In this document: piece after piece, positions 13,755-23,264 of the stretch
How positions within the stretch are numbered: position 1 is the first letter of the stretch
Layout of the letters: each line of letters begins with the position of its first letter
Virus record (IMG/VR): IMGVR_UViG_3300036768_000756
Span: 1-64,000 of that record
Source: a virus
Strand: one strand, 5' to 3'
DNA length: 64,000 bases
The notes under the pieces: generated by a model
Seen by the model: the letters and a program-made list of their open reading frames with translations, nothing else
What the model was told of the DNA's origin: nothing
The model's database searches: none
Position numbers and translations under genes: made by a program

Positions 13755-16700
13755 TATCGACTCCATGGCGGTACCCCGACAGCGCGGGAGTCCACGCGGT
13801 ATAGCGCTGGGGCATCGATGCTCACGGATTGCCCGGTCTGGATCCTGAGCCACACTTGCACGTACGCCACGGCCTGCGCCGTTACCCGAGCGGTTGCATA
13901 ATACCTCAGCCACCCGAGCCCGTTGCGCTCTGCTGTGGGTCGTAGTGCCACCTGCAGGTCGGTGCCGATGATGTTGCCCGCCGAATCCATCTGCCGCACT
14001 ACAACACTCGTGCGCTGTGTCGTGGATAGCCAGGCAGCCCACAGGAACGTCCAGCCCGGGCGGGCGACATGCAGTCGCGCCGCAGCGTCGGTATCACCGA
14101 GTGTTGGTGTATCGAAGAACGACGCTGTGGTGGTCGCGCTGAGCGTGACATATCGGTCGCCGACACAATTCTGGTCGACGGTGACGGTCGCCGTGGCACC
14201 GTTGTACCACCAGCCGGCGGGGAAGCCGCCCGATCGGAGCTGCGAAAAATCCGAATTGCGAAACCGGTTGCTCGTAGCTCTCGGTGCATCCGCGATCGCT
14301 GGCGCGAGATCGAGCACGCCCGGCTGCAATGTCGCCTGCGGTGTGCCGGTCTGCACATAGGCCATGTTGGCGCGCCACGGAGCAAGCTCAACCTCGGTCT
14401 CGTCGCCGATCTGGAGCCCGCGCACGATCCAGTCGCCGCTATGGCGGCCCGTGGAGTCCGCCACACGCACGACGTCGTGCGGGCGGACATGCCAGAGCTC
14501 TGGTCCCCAGCCGCTTCGGATCGCAAGGCGATCTCTATCCGCAAGCTCGTGCGCGGCGATCCGGTACGCCATCGTGTCCACTGTCTGGCGATCCATGAGC
14601 AGCGGCGCAGTCACGACGAGCTCGGGCCCGGTGTCGCTAAGCTGCAGCGCTAGGTCTCCCGGATACTCGTCGAGCTGATCCAGCACGGGCTCGTCGCTCG
14701 TGCCGCGTGCCCTGATGAGCGGCCCGAATCGCACGCGGAGACGTGCGGGGGCGGGCCCAATCTCCGGGCGTCCGCTCGCCTCGTCGTAGCCGCCCGCGTC
14801 CGGGCCGAGTAGGAGCGTGTGCTTCCGCGTCCGCTCGGCCTCCCATGTCGCATGCCGGTCTCCGAGATCACGGATGGCCGCGCAGGTCGTCTTGGCGAGC
14901 TCCTCCAGCACGAACTGCGCGCTCTGGCGTTGCAAGGACGCACCGAGCGCGCCGTCGATGCGCCGCGACGGCCGCGCTGCGAGTATGCTCGCCGCCTGGT
15001 CCGAGCTCTGAAGCCCGAGCCCCATCGTCGAGTGTGCGAGCACGTCATGGATTGCCTGCGCATAGCTCGCGCGTGCGCGTTGCACGCGAGCCATGACGGC
15101 ACCACGAGCCTGCCCGGGTAGGCGGACAATAGTAAGCCCCGTGCGGTAGTCCGCACCGTCGAGCACGACAGCATCGCCCGACACCTCGCAACCAGGCCCC
15201 ACCTCCAGCACGGTCACGCCGCCGTAGGTGGAGCCCGCCGTGTAGCCGCGCCCAGGAGTGACTAGCGCGACCTCGGTGGCGTACCCGCCGGACGCCCGCA
15301 GGATCACCACGCGCGCGCCACCGGAGCCGATGGAGACGATGTCGCCAGGCGAGCCGGCAATCGTGTTGGCTGCCGGTGTGGCGAGGATTGTCTTGACGAC
15401 GCCGCTCGCAGTCGTGCCGCTGAACGCGATGCCGGACACGGTGACCTGCGTGTCGGAGCCCGATAGCTGCACGGCCGTCACTTGGCCGTACCGCCACATC
15501 GTGTCGGTCGACGACATCCAGCGGAGCGTCGTGCCGGGCACCACGAGCCCGCGCTGGTCTCCGGAGACAACGATGGTGTCACTCGCCGTGATACTCACTA
15601 CGGTCAGGCTTGCCCACGACGACGCGCGCTCCAAGCCGGCCTGCTGCGGAGCAATGTCCCACCACACATCTCGCACTGCGAGAACGTCCGGCGTGCTCGA
15701 ACCCGCCGGCCGCGCATCCGCCAGGGCAAAGTCGGTCCCGCCGTCCAGTGTCCGGGATTCACCGATGTGCGACAGCGCGTAGATCGCGTCGCCGTACGGC
15801 ATCGGGATCGCCGCGCCCGGCTGGCTCGATAGCGGATACCGCCACGGCCACACGGCATCGGCTGGGATCGGATCCTGCGCGCGGTACGTGAGCCAGTCGG
15901 ACAGCGTCACCGCCGTCCCGTCGCGACCGTCTGCGACGGATGTGATGACCATGCGCGGCACGCGCGCAAGCGCGCCGCCCGAATCGAGCACGTAGACATC
16001 GACCGTCCGCCCGATGAGCGCGCGGCCTGCGCCCGAGTATTTCCCCAGCGATGCTCGTGATAGCTCCCGCATATCAATGTCCGATAGCTCGCGCGGGATG
16101 ATGGCGACGTCCGCCACGGAGCCGTTGAAGTTATTCAGATTACTGGCCGCAGCCATGATATACGCCGGCAGCGAACCAGCGCCGAGCGTGAACGACCGCG
16201 TGACATCCATTTGCAGAACGCCATCACGCCACGAGCGCCACCGGCCCGTGGTCGAGTCGTACGTATACGCAATCATGGTCCACGTATCGGACGGGATTGC
16301 GATTTGCGAGTTGGGGCGCGGATCGCTGCCCGTATAACTCGCGGCAAAGAATTCCACCTGGCCGCTAACGTAGCCGTAGATGATTGCCCAGGATCCGGCC
16401 TGGAGCAGATATTTTTGGGTCTGCGAACCGACTGGCCGCACCCACATGAGTACGGTCCATGCCCCCGTGAGCGACGGGGCGGGACCGCCGGTCACCTGCA
16501 CGTAGCTCCCGCTCGCGCCACTTCCGCGCCATGCTTCCCGCGCACGCTCGGAAAGATGGGGCCATGTGTCGTCGTGCGAGATCGACGACGCCGAGCACAC
16601 ATAATTGCGCGTTACGTCGCTATCGCCGGACGTCTCATGGCCACGCCACCACATCGTGGGCCGATAGCTGGCGATAAGCTCGCCCACCGTGCGCCGGTCC

Positions 16701-17548
16701 GTCGGATCGAGCACCACGGTCGCCGGAGTCGCCTGCTCGATGCCGTAGTAGCCGCGTGAGAGCTCGGCGCCGATGCCCGTGATGCGCTGAATCCGCGTGC
16801 GCGGCACGTTAGCCCCTAGGGCCAGCAGCCGGTCGTCTGGCTCGTCTGTGGTCCAGGCCTGCTCGCTGGTGTCTCCCCTCGCGACGTGGCACACGTAGAC
16901 TATGCGGCTCTCCCGTGTGGCGCGCGGTGAGCGGCCCACGCGCGGGTGCAGATAGAGTGCGGGTATGGCCGTGCTGGTGTATGTCCCCATGCTGCCCACG
17001 ATGTCGCGCTCCACGCCACCACCGCCGCGGAGTGGCATATACGACGTGGGCCCATAGTCGAGTGCCGTGCGGCCCTGAGAGAGCTCGATGCAATCCGCAT
17101 CGGAGAGAGCCCGCTGCCACAAAGCGACCTCGGCGACCACGCCGTCCAGCGTCTCCGTCCCGTTTGCGTGCCGCCCGATCCACATCGCGCCCGTCTGCGT
17201 GCCCATGGCGCCGACAGTCGCCTCCACGTATCGCACACCGTCATAGAATCCCGTCGCCGTGCTGCCCTGGCGTCGCATCACGACCCATCCGCCATACGCC
17301 CGATGGTATGGTTCTGCCAACTGCACGAGATAGACGTCATAGCTAGGCACGACGAGCCGGAAGCCAGTTGGGTCCACGCGCACCTGCCACGAGACGGTCG
17401 TGGCACTGCCTGCGTAGAGCACGGTCTGTGCCGCTGACCCGGTCGAGTCCCACCGGCACCAAAATGCGATGGTCCACTCGCTGAGCCCCGCCAGAGGATG
17501 CTGGCCACTGCTGACCAGGTAGCGGATGCTGCTGCAGATGACCGCCAT
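13754..17548 (-). CDS. Large tail-tip protein with two LamG domains
   Basis: A 1,264-residue protein. Residues 1-175 form a concanavalin/LamG fold (EWTIAFWCRWDSTG, ALWQRALSDADCIEL). Residues 350-500 form a second LamG (AWTVLMWVRPVGSQ, SVADVAIIPRELSDIDM). The middle 500-1050 has hub-like beta segments, and the last 200 residues resemble a carbohydrate-binding module (SGGFPAGWWYNGATATVTV). Position directly after tape measure and distal tail protein matches the central tip/fibre gene of siphoviruses. It probably binds host surface glycans. Its first 170 residues are identical in the right unit, and the rest differs at scattered sites. Confidence 0.75.
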   Translation of the reverse strand: MAVICSSIRYLVSSGQHPLAGLSEWTIAFWCRWDSTGSAAQTVLYAGSATTVSWQVRVDPTGFRLVVPSYDVYLVQLAEPYHRAYGGWVVMRRQGSTATGFYDGVRYVEATVGAMGTQTGAMWIGRHANGTETLDGVVAEVALWQRALSDADCIELSQGRTALDYGPTSYMPLRGGGGVERDIVGSMGTYTSTAIPALYLHPRVGRSPRATRESRIVYVCHVARGDTSEQAWTTDEPDDRLLALGANVPRTRIQRITGIGAELSRGYYGIEQATPATVVLDPTDRRTVGELIASYRPTMWWRGHETSGDSDVTRNYVCSASSISHDDTWPHLSERAREAWRGSGASGSYVQVTGGPAPSLTGAWTVLMWVRPVGSQTQKYLLQAGSWAIIYGYVSGQVEFFAASYTGSDPRPNSQIAIPSDTWTMIAYTYDSTTGRWRSWRDGVLQMDVTRSFTLGAGSLPAYIMAAASNLNNFNGSVADVAIIPRELSDIDMRELSRASLGKYSGAGRALIGRTVDVYVLDSGGALARVPRMVITSVADGRDGTAVTLSDWLTYRAQDPIPADAVWPWRYPLSSQPGAAIPMPYGDAIYALSHIGESRTLDGGTDFALADARPAGSSTPDVLAVRDVWWDIAPQQAGLERASSWASLTVVSITASDTIVVSGDQRGLVVPGTTLRWMSSTDTMWRYGQVTAVQLSGSDTQVTVSGIAFSGTTASGVVKTILATPAANTIAGSPGDIVSIGSGGARVVILRASGGYATEVALVTPGRGYTAGSTYGGVTVLEVGPGCEVSGDAVVLDGADYRTGLTIVRLPGQARGAVMARVQRARASYAQAIHDVLAHSTMGLGLQSSDQAASILAARPSRRIDGALGASLQRQSAQFVLEELAKTTCAAIRDLGDRHATWEAERTRKHTLLLGPDAGGYDEASGRPEIGPAPARLRVRFGPLIRARGTSDEPVLDQLDEYPGDLALQLSDTGPELVVTAPLLMDRQTVDTMAYRIAAHELADRDRLAIRSGWGPELWHVRPHDVVRVADSTGRHSGDWIVRGLQIGDETEVELAPWRANMAYVQTGTPQATLQPGVLDLAPAIADAPRATSNRFRNSDFSQLRSGGFPAGWWYNGATATVTVDQNCVGDRYVTLSATTTASFFDTPTLGDTDAAARLHVARPGWTFLWAAWLSTTQRTSVVVRQMDSAGNIIGTDLQVALRPTAERNGLGWLRYYATARVTAQAVAYVQVWLRIQTGQSVSIDAPALYRVDSRAVGVPPWSR

Positions 17549-18450
17549 CTCTAGCGCACCTCCCGCAGTACGACGCGCCCGACCTCGATGAGCGTGGACG
17601 CGCGGTGCTGGATGCGGACCGGCTCCACGAGCCGGCAGACGTACGGCGTCGTGACTGGTACCACGAGCACTGGGTTCGGCCGCGCCTGCCCCAGTGCCTG
17701 CCAGATCGAAAGCTGCGACGCGGGGAGCGCACCGCCGCCCATCTCCAGAATGACCGCCTGCCGCGACGTGAGACGAGGCCTAAGCCCGTCGATCGTGCGC
17801 GCCGAGTCAATCGTGTAGCTGAGCGTGGGTGAGCCGTACGCCGCCTCTAGGCGTGTGCGCGCGAAGCCCATGGCACCGATGTACAGCATCCCAGAGCCAT
17901 CGTCCGTCGTACTCGTCATTCCCCGGATCCGCCAGTAGCGACGCTGCACGCCGCCGCTGCCATAATCGACAAAGAGTTTCCGCCGTCCGGAGTACGCATC
18001 CACAGCCGCTGTATACGTGGTCGCGGTCCACGTTGTGGCGTCGGTCGAGTAGGCCACCTCGATCGACGAGAGATTCGGGGCATCGATCCACACGCCAAAC
18101 ACCGTCAGGTTGCTGCCCAGGTCGATCTGGATGCCTGCCCCATTCGCGCTCGTGGCTCGCCATCCGACATATGGACGATCGAGATCAAGCACGTCCCGAA
18201 TGTCATAGCCGCCCGCAGTAGTGCCAACAGCAATGAGCGCGATCGGCGCATGCCAGTCGGTGATGACGATCATGCCGTGGCCCTCCCCGTGCGGTGCCCT
18301 GGCCGTCGCACAGGCAGCTGCGCCCGCAGGGCGGCGGTATTCTCCCTGAGCGCGGCGGTATTCTCGGCCTGCGCGCGGATCTGCTCCTCGAAGCGCTGCT
18401 GCTCGATCGCGGCCTGCTCACGGAGCACACGCTCGGATTCGCGGAGCCCT
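17033..18450. repeat. Near-identical block shared by both units (left copy)
   Basis: 1,418 bp matching 50729-52146 with one difference, at 18330 (g here, c at 52026). It covers the N-terminus of the tip protein, the whole distal-tail gene and the C-terminus of the tape measure. The flanks resume normal divergence at once (17032 and 18451 are mismatches). Lines were compared by eye. Confidence 0.9.
17551..18273 (-). CDS. Distal-tail-like protein with discoidin-type domain
   Basis: A 240-residue protein. Residues 30-140 resemble an F5/8 type C (discoidin) jelly roll (GWRATSANGAGIQIDLGSN, VAYSTDATTWTAT, RRYWRIRGM). The C-terminal 90 residues are beta-rich. Position between tape measure and tip protein matches the distal tail protein of siphoviruses. 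Start ATG 18273 overlaps the tape-measure stop by 4 bases. The whole gene is identical to 51247-51969, unlike almost every other pair in the window. Confidence 0.7.
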   Translation of the reverse strand: MIVITDWHAPIALIAVGTTAGGYDIRDVLDLDRPYVGWRATSANGAGIQIDLGSNLTVFGVWIDAPNLSSIEVAYSTDATTWTATTYTAAVDAYSGRRKLFVDYGSGGVQRRYWRIRGMTSTTDDGSGMLYIGAMGFARTRLEAAYGSPTLSYTIDSARTIDGLRPRLTSRQAVILEMGGGALPASQLSIWQALGQARPNPVLVVPVTTPYVCRLVEPVRIQHRASTLIEVGRVVLREVR

Positions 18451-21400
18451 ACCAGCGCCTGCTGCTCCAAGACGCGCCGCTGCATGCTGCCCGCCGCAAA
18501 CTGCGAGGCGAGCTGCAAGAGCTCCGTGCTACGCTGCTCCACGATGCGCGCGCGGTCGATGGCCGCCACACCGGAGGCCTGACGGAGTGCTGCGAGCGCC
18601 TGCTGCTGCTCCTGTAGGAGCGTCGCCCGCTGGGCTGCCGGGCTCATGCGTGCAAGCTCGATCTGCCGAATGCGCTCCCGCTGGCGGTCGGCCTCAGCCA
18701 ATAATGCCTGGGCGCGTGCTGGGCCTTGAAGCGCATCGAGTACGGCCCGGAGTTGCGGCGGGATCAACCGCAAGCCGCGCGCAAAATCGAACAGTGCTTG
18801 TGTCGCGGAGCGCACTGCCTGCGCGTCGCCTGCTTGAATCGCGGCGAACACGTCGCCCACGACGCGCCGCATCTGGTCGGTAATGCCAGCGAGCGAGACG
18901 TCCGCGATGGCATCTGTGAGCACCTGCCCGATCCGCTCCGCAAATGCCGTCTGCGCGTCGCGGAGCTGGTCATCTGGGACAATGGCGAGTGCTCGGATGG
19001 CGCCAGCAAGCCCTCCCGCTGCCCGGGCGCCGGCCTGGGATATCTGTTCGAGCTGCTGAATGAACCGCCGGAAATCGAGGCTCTGGCTCCCCGCATCGAG
19101 CTGTCGCATCGCGATGCGCGCGACATCGAGCCCTGGCGGCAGCTCGTCGCCAAACAACCGCGCAATCTCCGCGATCGCGAGTTCTAGCTGCGAGGCGGAC
19201 AATTGGCCGCGTTCGAACTGGTCATGCAGCGCAAGGAGCGCCCCGCGGAAATCGATACCAGCCGCCTGCGCAGCACGAAGCAGCCACTCCTCTGCTTCGC
19301 GCGCACCACGCCCGAGGGCGAGGGTCATGTTGGCAATCGTGTTGCCCAATGCCTCGACATCCGGGAGACCCAGCATGCGGCCAAATACGAGCCCAGGCGC
19401 CTGTACTGCCGCCTGAACTGCGCGGATGTCCTCTTGCGTGCGCCGTCTAATGGCGGCGACGAATCCAGTATCCCCGGGATATTGCGCAAGCAGCCGAAAT
19501 GCCTCGCGACCCGCAGTCGTGTCCGCCAATCGCGGCCCCTCGATAATGCGGCCGGACTCGTCTCGGAATACGATCCGACCGGGAAGCCCGGCCTTGCCGA
19601 ACAGCTTCTCCAGCGCCCGCAGCGCGCGATCCTCAGCTGTCGGCAGCGACACGCCAAACAGAGACGTTATGCCACCAATTAGCGCTCCGATTGCCGCGCC
19701 AATCGCAGTCCCAATGCCGGGTATGATGCTACCTATGGCCGCGCCCGCTGCAGCTCCGGCAGCGACGCTGAGGGCGGTCCGACCCGCATCGAACTGCCCA
19801 AAGCGCGTTGTGCCGGGTCCCGTCGCCATCATGATCGGACCCGCGATCAGAGCAGCGAGGCCTGCGCCACCCGCTGCCGCTCCAAGCGTGGAGAGCGAGA
19901 TCCCGAGGGTGGAGGCGAGACTGCTTGCGCCCGTGATCGTGGCGAGGGTGCCGCCCGTGATGGCCCCGAGCCCGAGTGTACCGGCAAGCGCTGCGAGCAC
20001 CGGTGCAGCAGACGCCGCGCCGGACACCATGCCTGCCAGAGCCTGGGCGATCCCACCCTGCACGAGAGCGCCGGTGATCCCAGCGCCGAGCCGTGTGAGC
20101 ACGCCCGCGCCCTGGGCCTTGAGTGTGCGCGACTGCTCGGCGAGCGCGCTGCCGACAATGTCGGACACCGACACTAGCAGGCTATCTCGGAGCACGAGGC
20201 CAATGTCTCCCACACCGCCGCCTGCGATGCGCGCCGTAACCGCGCGAGAGAACGAACCACCGATGATCTCGACCACGTCCACCGCTGCTGCGCGCGATCG
20301 ATCTAGGCCTTCTAGCGTCCGGTCCACGCGCTCGCGGAGAATGTCCATCGTGGCGTCGATTTGCTCGATGCGTGCGGCCCATGCTTCAACCATGCGCGGA
20401 TCGAAGACCGTCGGCATCACCTGGGCGAGCTGGATCGCCGTCTCTAGCCGCTCTCGCTCTGCCTGTAGCAACGACTCCTCGACGCGGAGCTGCTGCTCCA
20501 TTGCTTCGCGCACCGCGGCCATTGCCGCGCGCTGCTCCTCAGGGCCCATTGTTTGCGCGCGTTCGAGAAGCGCCCGGGCGCGCTCGACGTCCGCCGCCGC
20601 GATCTCACGTGCGGTCTCAGCTCGGATCCGGTCGGCCTGCGAGATGACGTCAGTGACCTGCTCCCACTGGATTCGCAAGTCCTCTGCGGCCTTCGCCGCA
20701 TCGGTCGATCGCACGCGGATGCCCGCAAGCGCGTCCGCAAACCGGCTCGTGTCCTGCGCCGCCTCTGCTGCTACTGCGCCGGCGCGCTGGAAGCTGGCCG
20801 CAACCGTCTCCGGCACTGGTGACATGGGCGCGACGGGCGTGAATGGCGGTGGCTCTATCGGGCGCGGCGCTTGCTGCATGCTGCCGGGCAGGAACAATGC
20901 CAACGGCGCGCTGATGCCGAGACCGCTGAGCCCGCCCACGAGCGCGCCAGCTGGGCCGCCGATCAGGCCGCCAAGCACTGCGCCGGACAACGCGCCCGTC
21001 CCAACTGCCGCCAGCGCGCCAAATGCCGGGCTCGACACGACCGACGCGATCCGTTCGACAGCGACCATGACCCTGGCGAGCCCGGTCGCCAGGTTCTCTG
21101 CGGCCACAACCGCACGTTCGAGGCCGGCCACAATGCTCTGCGGATCCTGCGCGATCTGTGCAGCTACGCCGCGCACCGCGTCCGCCACCCGCCCGAGCGT
21201 GCGCGCAAGCACCTCGTCGATACGGCCACGCTCGCCCGTCACCGCCCGCGAGATAGCGTCCGCCAAGCCGAAGAACGCATCGCGGATCTGTGCGAGCGCG
21301 CCCGTGACCGTTGTGGATCGTGTTACGATGGCACCGATCTGCTCCAGTGCTTCGGCGATGGCGCCGCGCACTTGTGCCATCCGGCCTCCGAACGTGGAGG

Positions 21401-22037
21401 CCTCCGCTTCGGCCTGCCCCATCGTACGCCGCCACGCGTCGACGACCAGTGCCCACTTCTCTTGCGCGCTCGCACCCTCGTCGGCGCGGAGCCTCAGCGT
21501 GCGGAGTAGACCATCGAGCCTACCGCCAAGAGCACCGCCCACGAGCTCGGCCATCGCATCAATGGACATGTCGTAGGCCGATGCCAAGTCCAACACCATG
21601 CGCGTGAGTGGCTCGATCTGCTGCCTCTGCGCACCGAATTGGATCAGGAGCCGCTGGACATTGTTGATGGCCTCATCGCCGTGGATGGTTAGACGTTGGT
21701 AGGCCGCTGCCTGCTCCTGGAGCTGCCGCAGATAGTCCGCGCTCGCCTGGCCCGTCGCGCGCAACGTTGCAGCGAGCCGCGCCGTAGCGCGGTCCTGCTC
21801 GTCGGCTGCGGCAATCGTGGCCCTAAGCGCACTCGTCACCACACCAGAGACCCGCCCGAGTAGCTCCCAGGCCTGGTTTGCAACGATGACGCCGCGCGCA
21901 AGCCGGCTAAACGACCCCTCGGCTGCGCTCGTCGTGCCAGAGAGCCGCTCGATGGCCTGGCGCGTGCTCTCGACGACACGCACTGCGCCGTCGTCTTCGA
22001 CCCGCAGTCGAATCGAGATATCAGAGATCGGCGGCAT
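18270..22037 (-). CDS. Tape measure protein
   Basis: A 1,255-residue protein starting at ATG 22037 by homology with the right copy and a GGAG site 8 bases upstream (an ATG at 22055 is also open). It has long helical stretches with heptads, Ala/Gly-rich hydrophobic segments around residues 640-760 (APVLAALAGTLGLGAITGG, GLAALIAGPIMMATG) and a Gln/Arg-rich coiled-coil C-terminus. This is typical of the protein that sets tail length and crosses the membrane during injection. At about 0.15 nm per residue the tail would be near 190 nm. It follows the G/GT chaperones, as in most siphoviruses. Confidence 0.92.
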   Translation of the reverse strand: MPPISDISIRLRVEDDGAVRVVESTRQAIERLSGTTSAAEGSFSRLARGVIVANQAWELLGRVSGVVTSALRATIAAADEQDRATARLAATLRATGQASADYLRQLQEQAAAYQRLTIHGDEAINNVQRLLIQFGAQRQQIEPLTRMVLDLASAYDMSIDAMAELVGGALGGRLDGLLRTLRLRADEGASAQEKWALVVDAWRRTMGQAEAEASTFGGRMAQVRGAIAEALEQIGAIVTRSTTVTGALAQIRDAFFGLADAISRAVTGERGRIDEVLARTLGRVADAVRGVAAQIAQDPQSIVAGLERAVVAAENLATGLARVMVAVERIASVVSSPAFGALAAVGTGALSGAVLGGLIGGPAGALVGGLSGLGISAPLALFLPGSMQQAPRPIEPPPFTPVAPMSPVPETVAASFQRAGAVAAEAAQDTSRFADALAGIRVRSTDAAKAAEDLRIQWEQVTDVISQADRIRAETAREIAAADVERARALLERAQTMGPEEQRAAMAAVREAMEQQLRVEESLLQAERERLETAIQLAQVMPTVFDPRMVEAWAARIEQIDATMDILRERVDRTLEGLDRSRAAAVDVVEIIGGSFSRAVTARIAGGGVGDIGLVLRDSLLVSVSDIVGSALAEQSRTLKAQGAGVLTRLGAGITGALVQGGIAQALAGMVSGAASAAPVLAALAGTLGLGAITGGTLATITGASSLASTLGISLSTLGAAAGGAGLAALIAGPIMMATGPGTTRFGQFDAGRTALSVAAGAAAGAAIGSIIPGIGTAIGAAIGALIGGITSLFGVSLPTAEDRALRALEKLFGKAGLPGRIVFRDESGRIIEGPRLADTTAGREAFRLLAQYPGDTGFVAAIRRRTQEDIRAVQAAVQAPGLVFGRMLGLPDVEALGNTIANMTLALGRGAREAEEWLLRAAQAAGIDFRGALLALHDQFERGQLSASQLELAIAEIARLFGDELPPGLDVARIAMRQLDAGSQSLDFRRFIQQLEQISQAGARAAGGLAGAIRALAIVPDDQLRDAQTAFAERIGQVLTDAIADVSLAGITDQMRRVVGDVFAAIQAGDAQAVRSATQALFDFARGLRLIPPQLRAVLDALQGPARAQALLAEADRQRERIRQIELARMSPAAQRATLLQEQQQALAALRQASGVAAIDRARIVEQRSTELLQLASQFAAGSMQRRVLEQQALVGLRESERVLREQAAIEQQRFEEQIRAQAENTAALRENTAALRAQLPVRRPGHRTGRATA

Positions 22038-22829
22038 CTTGGTCGTCTCCGTCAAGTAGGGCCAATTCCCTCACCGAGTACACGCGCCCCGAACTGCGCA
22101 CGCCGGCCACCGCGTGCATGAGCTCGATCACATCGGCGTGCGAGTAGACGCGATCGAGCACAATCATTGGTCGCGTCATGGCGCGGAGCTCAGCGAGCAG
22201 CGCCCCGGTCTCCACGCGCCAGTACTCGCGCGTGATGCCCGAGTCGTCGCGCCACGCCTTACCGCGCAAGCATCGGGATGCGAGTTCAGCTAATGCCCAT
22301 GCTTCGGCAGGATACCGCTCTCGCCAGCACCCGCCCTCGCACGCCTCGTGCGCGCAGCAATCCTCACACGATGCCGGGAGTAGCTGCGATCGATGTGCCG
22401 CTATGAGTCGGCAGGCGAGCTCGGGGAGCCGAACTTTTTTTTCTCCCACTCCTCCCGGAGCTCCTCCAGGCTGCGCACAACTGCATCTTGCGCGGACGGC
22501 ACGGCCAATAGGAGCTCGATGAGCTGTTCCTGCCACGTGGGCGGCACATCGTCGAGGTCTGCGAGATCCCTGAGCATCTGTGGATCGCACCCCGAGAAGT
22601 CGACGACCACTGGCGGCGTGGCAATGTCCCGATCCGGCACGCCCGAGACCAGTGCCTGGATGTAGGCTCGCAGGATGTCGCCCTGTCGCGCGCGCACGCG
22701 ATCGAGATACATCGCGATCCGACGTCCGGCATGCACCGTGATACGCCGCACCGTGACGCGCCACCCGGCGCATGGCGGCGGCAGCTCCACGACGCGCGTC
22801 TCCTGGGCCTCCAGTTTCTCGTACCGCAT
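22021..22829 (-). CDS. Tail assembly chaperone GT fusion by -1 frameshift
   Basis: The G frame (from 22829) meets eight A on the coding strand (22442-22435, GAG-AAAAAAAA-G). Slipping back one base changes EKKKFGSP to EKKVRLPEL and opens a frame to 22021, giving about 269 residues. This is the lambda gpG/gpGT arrangement directly before a tape measure. The T part has a Cys cluster (ASCEDCCAHEACEGGCW) that could bind metal, unusual for this family. The run and both frames are conserved at 56155-56162. Confidence 0.8.
22401..22829 (-). CDS. Tail assembly chaperone G
   Basis: A 142-residue protein starting at ATG 22829, which overlaps the upstream stop (TGATG). Beta-rich N-terminus (RVVELPPPCAGWRVTVRRI), then a helical part ending EELREEWEKKKFGS. 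Small size, position before the tape measure and the slippery A-run identify it as the G-type chaperone that coats the tape measure during tail assembly. Confidence 0.78.
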   Translation of the reverse strand: MRYEKLEAQETRVVELPPPCAGWRVTVRRITVHAGRRIAMYLDRVRARQGDILRAYIQALVSGVPDRDIATPPVVVDFSGCDPQMLRDLADLDDVPPTWQEQLIELLLAVPSAQDAVVRSLEELREEWEKKKFGSPSSPADS

Positions 22830-23008
22830 CACGGCGTATCGATGCGCACCCAGACGGGCGAGATGCCCTCGTCCGAGGTGCACCGGATGCAGTCGTACGC
22901 ATCACCATGCACGACCTCGGTGACCCGATAATAGAGCTCGCCATCCGGGTCATACTCCACCCCGCCGCCGGGCAGGCTGCGGAACCGTACAATGTCACCG
23001 ACCTGCAT
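22829..23008 (-). CDS. Small conserved protein of the tail operon
   Basis: A 59-residue protein after GAGGTGAGCC, easily missed because of its size. It begins MQVGDIVRFRSLPGGG and reads as a small beta barrel (ELYYRVTEVVHGDAYDCIRC, then GISPVWVRIDTP). Its stop overlaps the G chaperone start. The right partner is 56555-56731 with the same plan. Function unknown; the DIVRFRS...YRVTEV pattern resembles small SH3-like proteins. Confidence 0.75.
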   Translation of the reverse strand: MQVGDIVRFRSLPGGGVEYDPDGELYYRVTEVVHGDAYDCIRCTSDEGISPVWVRIDTP

Positions 23009-23011
23009 GGC

Positions 23012-23251
23012 TCACCTCTTGGCGGCCTTCGCGGCCTGGTCTACGACCTCTCGTACGCCGATGGCCGCAAGCCCACTCAGTGCTGCGCTCGTGGTGGTGT
23101 CGGCCTGGCCGCTTAGCGCGGCACCAATGGCACCGATGACCGTGGCCAGGATCGGCACGAGCGGCTTCGGGATCAGCGGCATCACTCGCCTCACGAGGCT
23201 CGTGAGGATCGCCGCAGCTGCAGGAATCGCAATGCGAAGAATGTCATCCAT
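23012..23251 (-). CDS. Small membrane protein, holin-like
   Basis: A 79-residue protein after AGGAGGTGCCCC. Two hydrophobic segments (about 5-20 LRIAIPAAAAILTSLV and 32-48 VPILATVIGAIGAALS) are separated by RRVMPLIPKP; the C-terminus is charged. Size and topology fit a small two-segment holin, though it lies between tube and chaperone genes, away from the endolysin. The right partner is 56735-56971. It may instead be a virion membrane protein. Confidence 0.6.
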   Translation of the reverse strand: MDDILRIAIPAAAAILTSLVRRVMPLIPKPLVPILATVIGAIGAALSGQADTTTSAALSGLAAIGVREVVDQAAKAAKR

Positions 23252-23264
23252 GGGGCACCTCCTA

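Noticed and set aside
19426-21576. Plus-strand 716-residue open frame opposite the tape measure gene
   Set aside because: Composition is Ser/Ala/Pro/Arg-rich, as for the antisense of a GC-rich coding gene. No RBS, and the right unit preserves only part of it (52810-54126).
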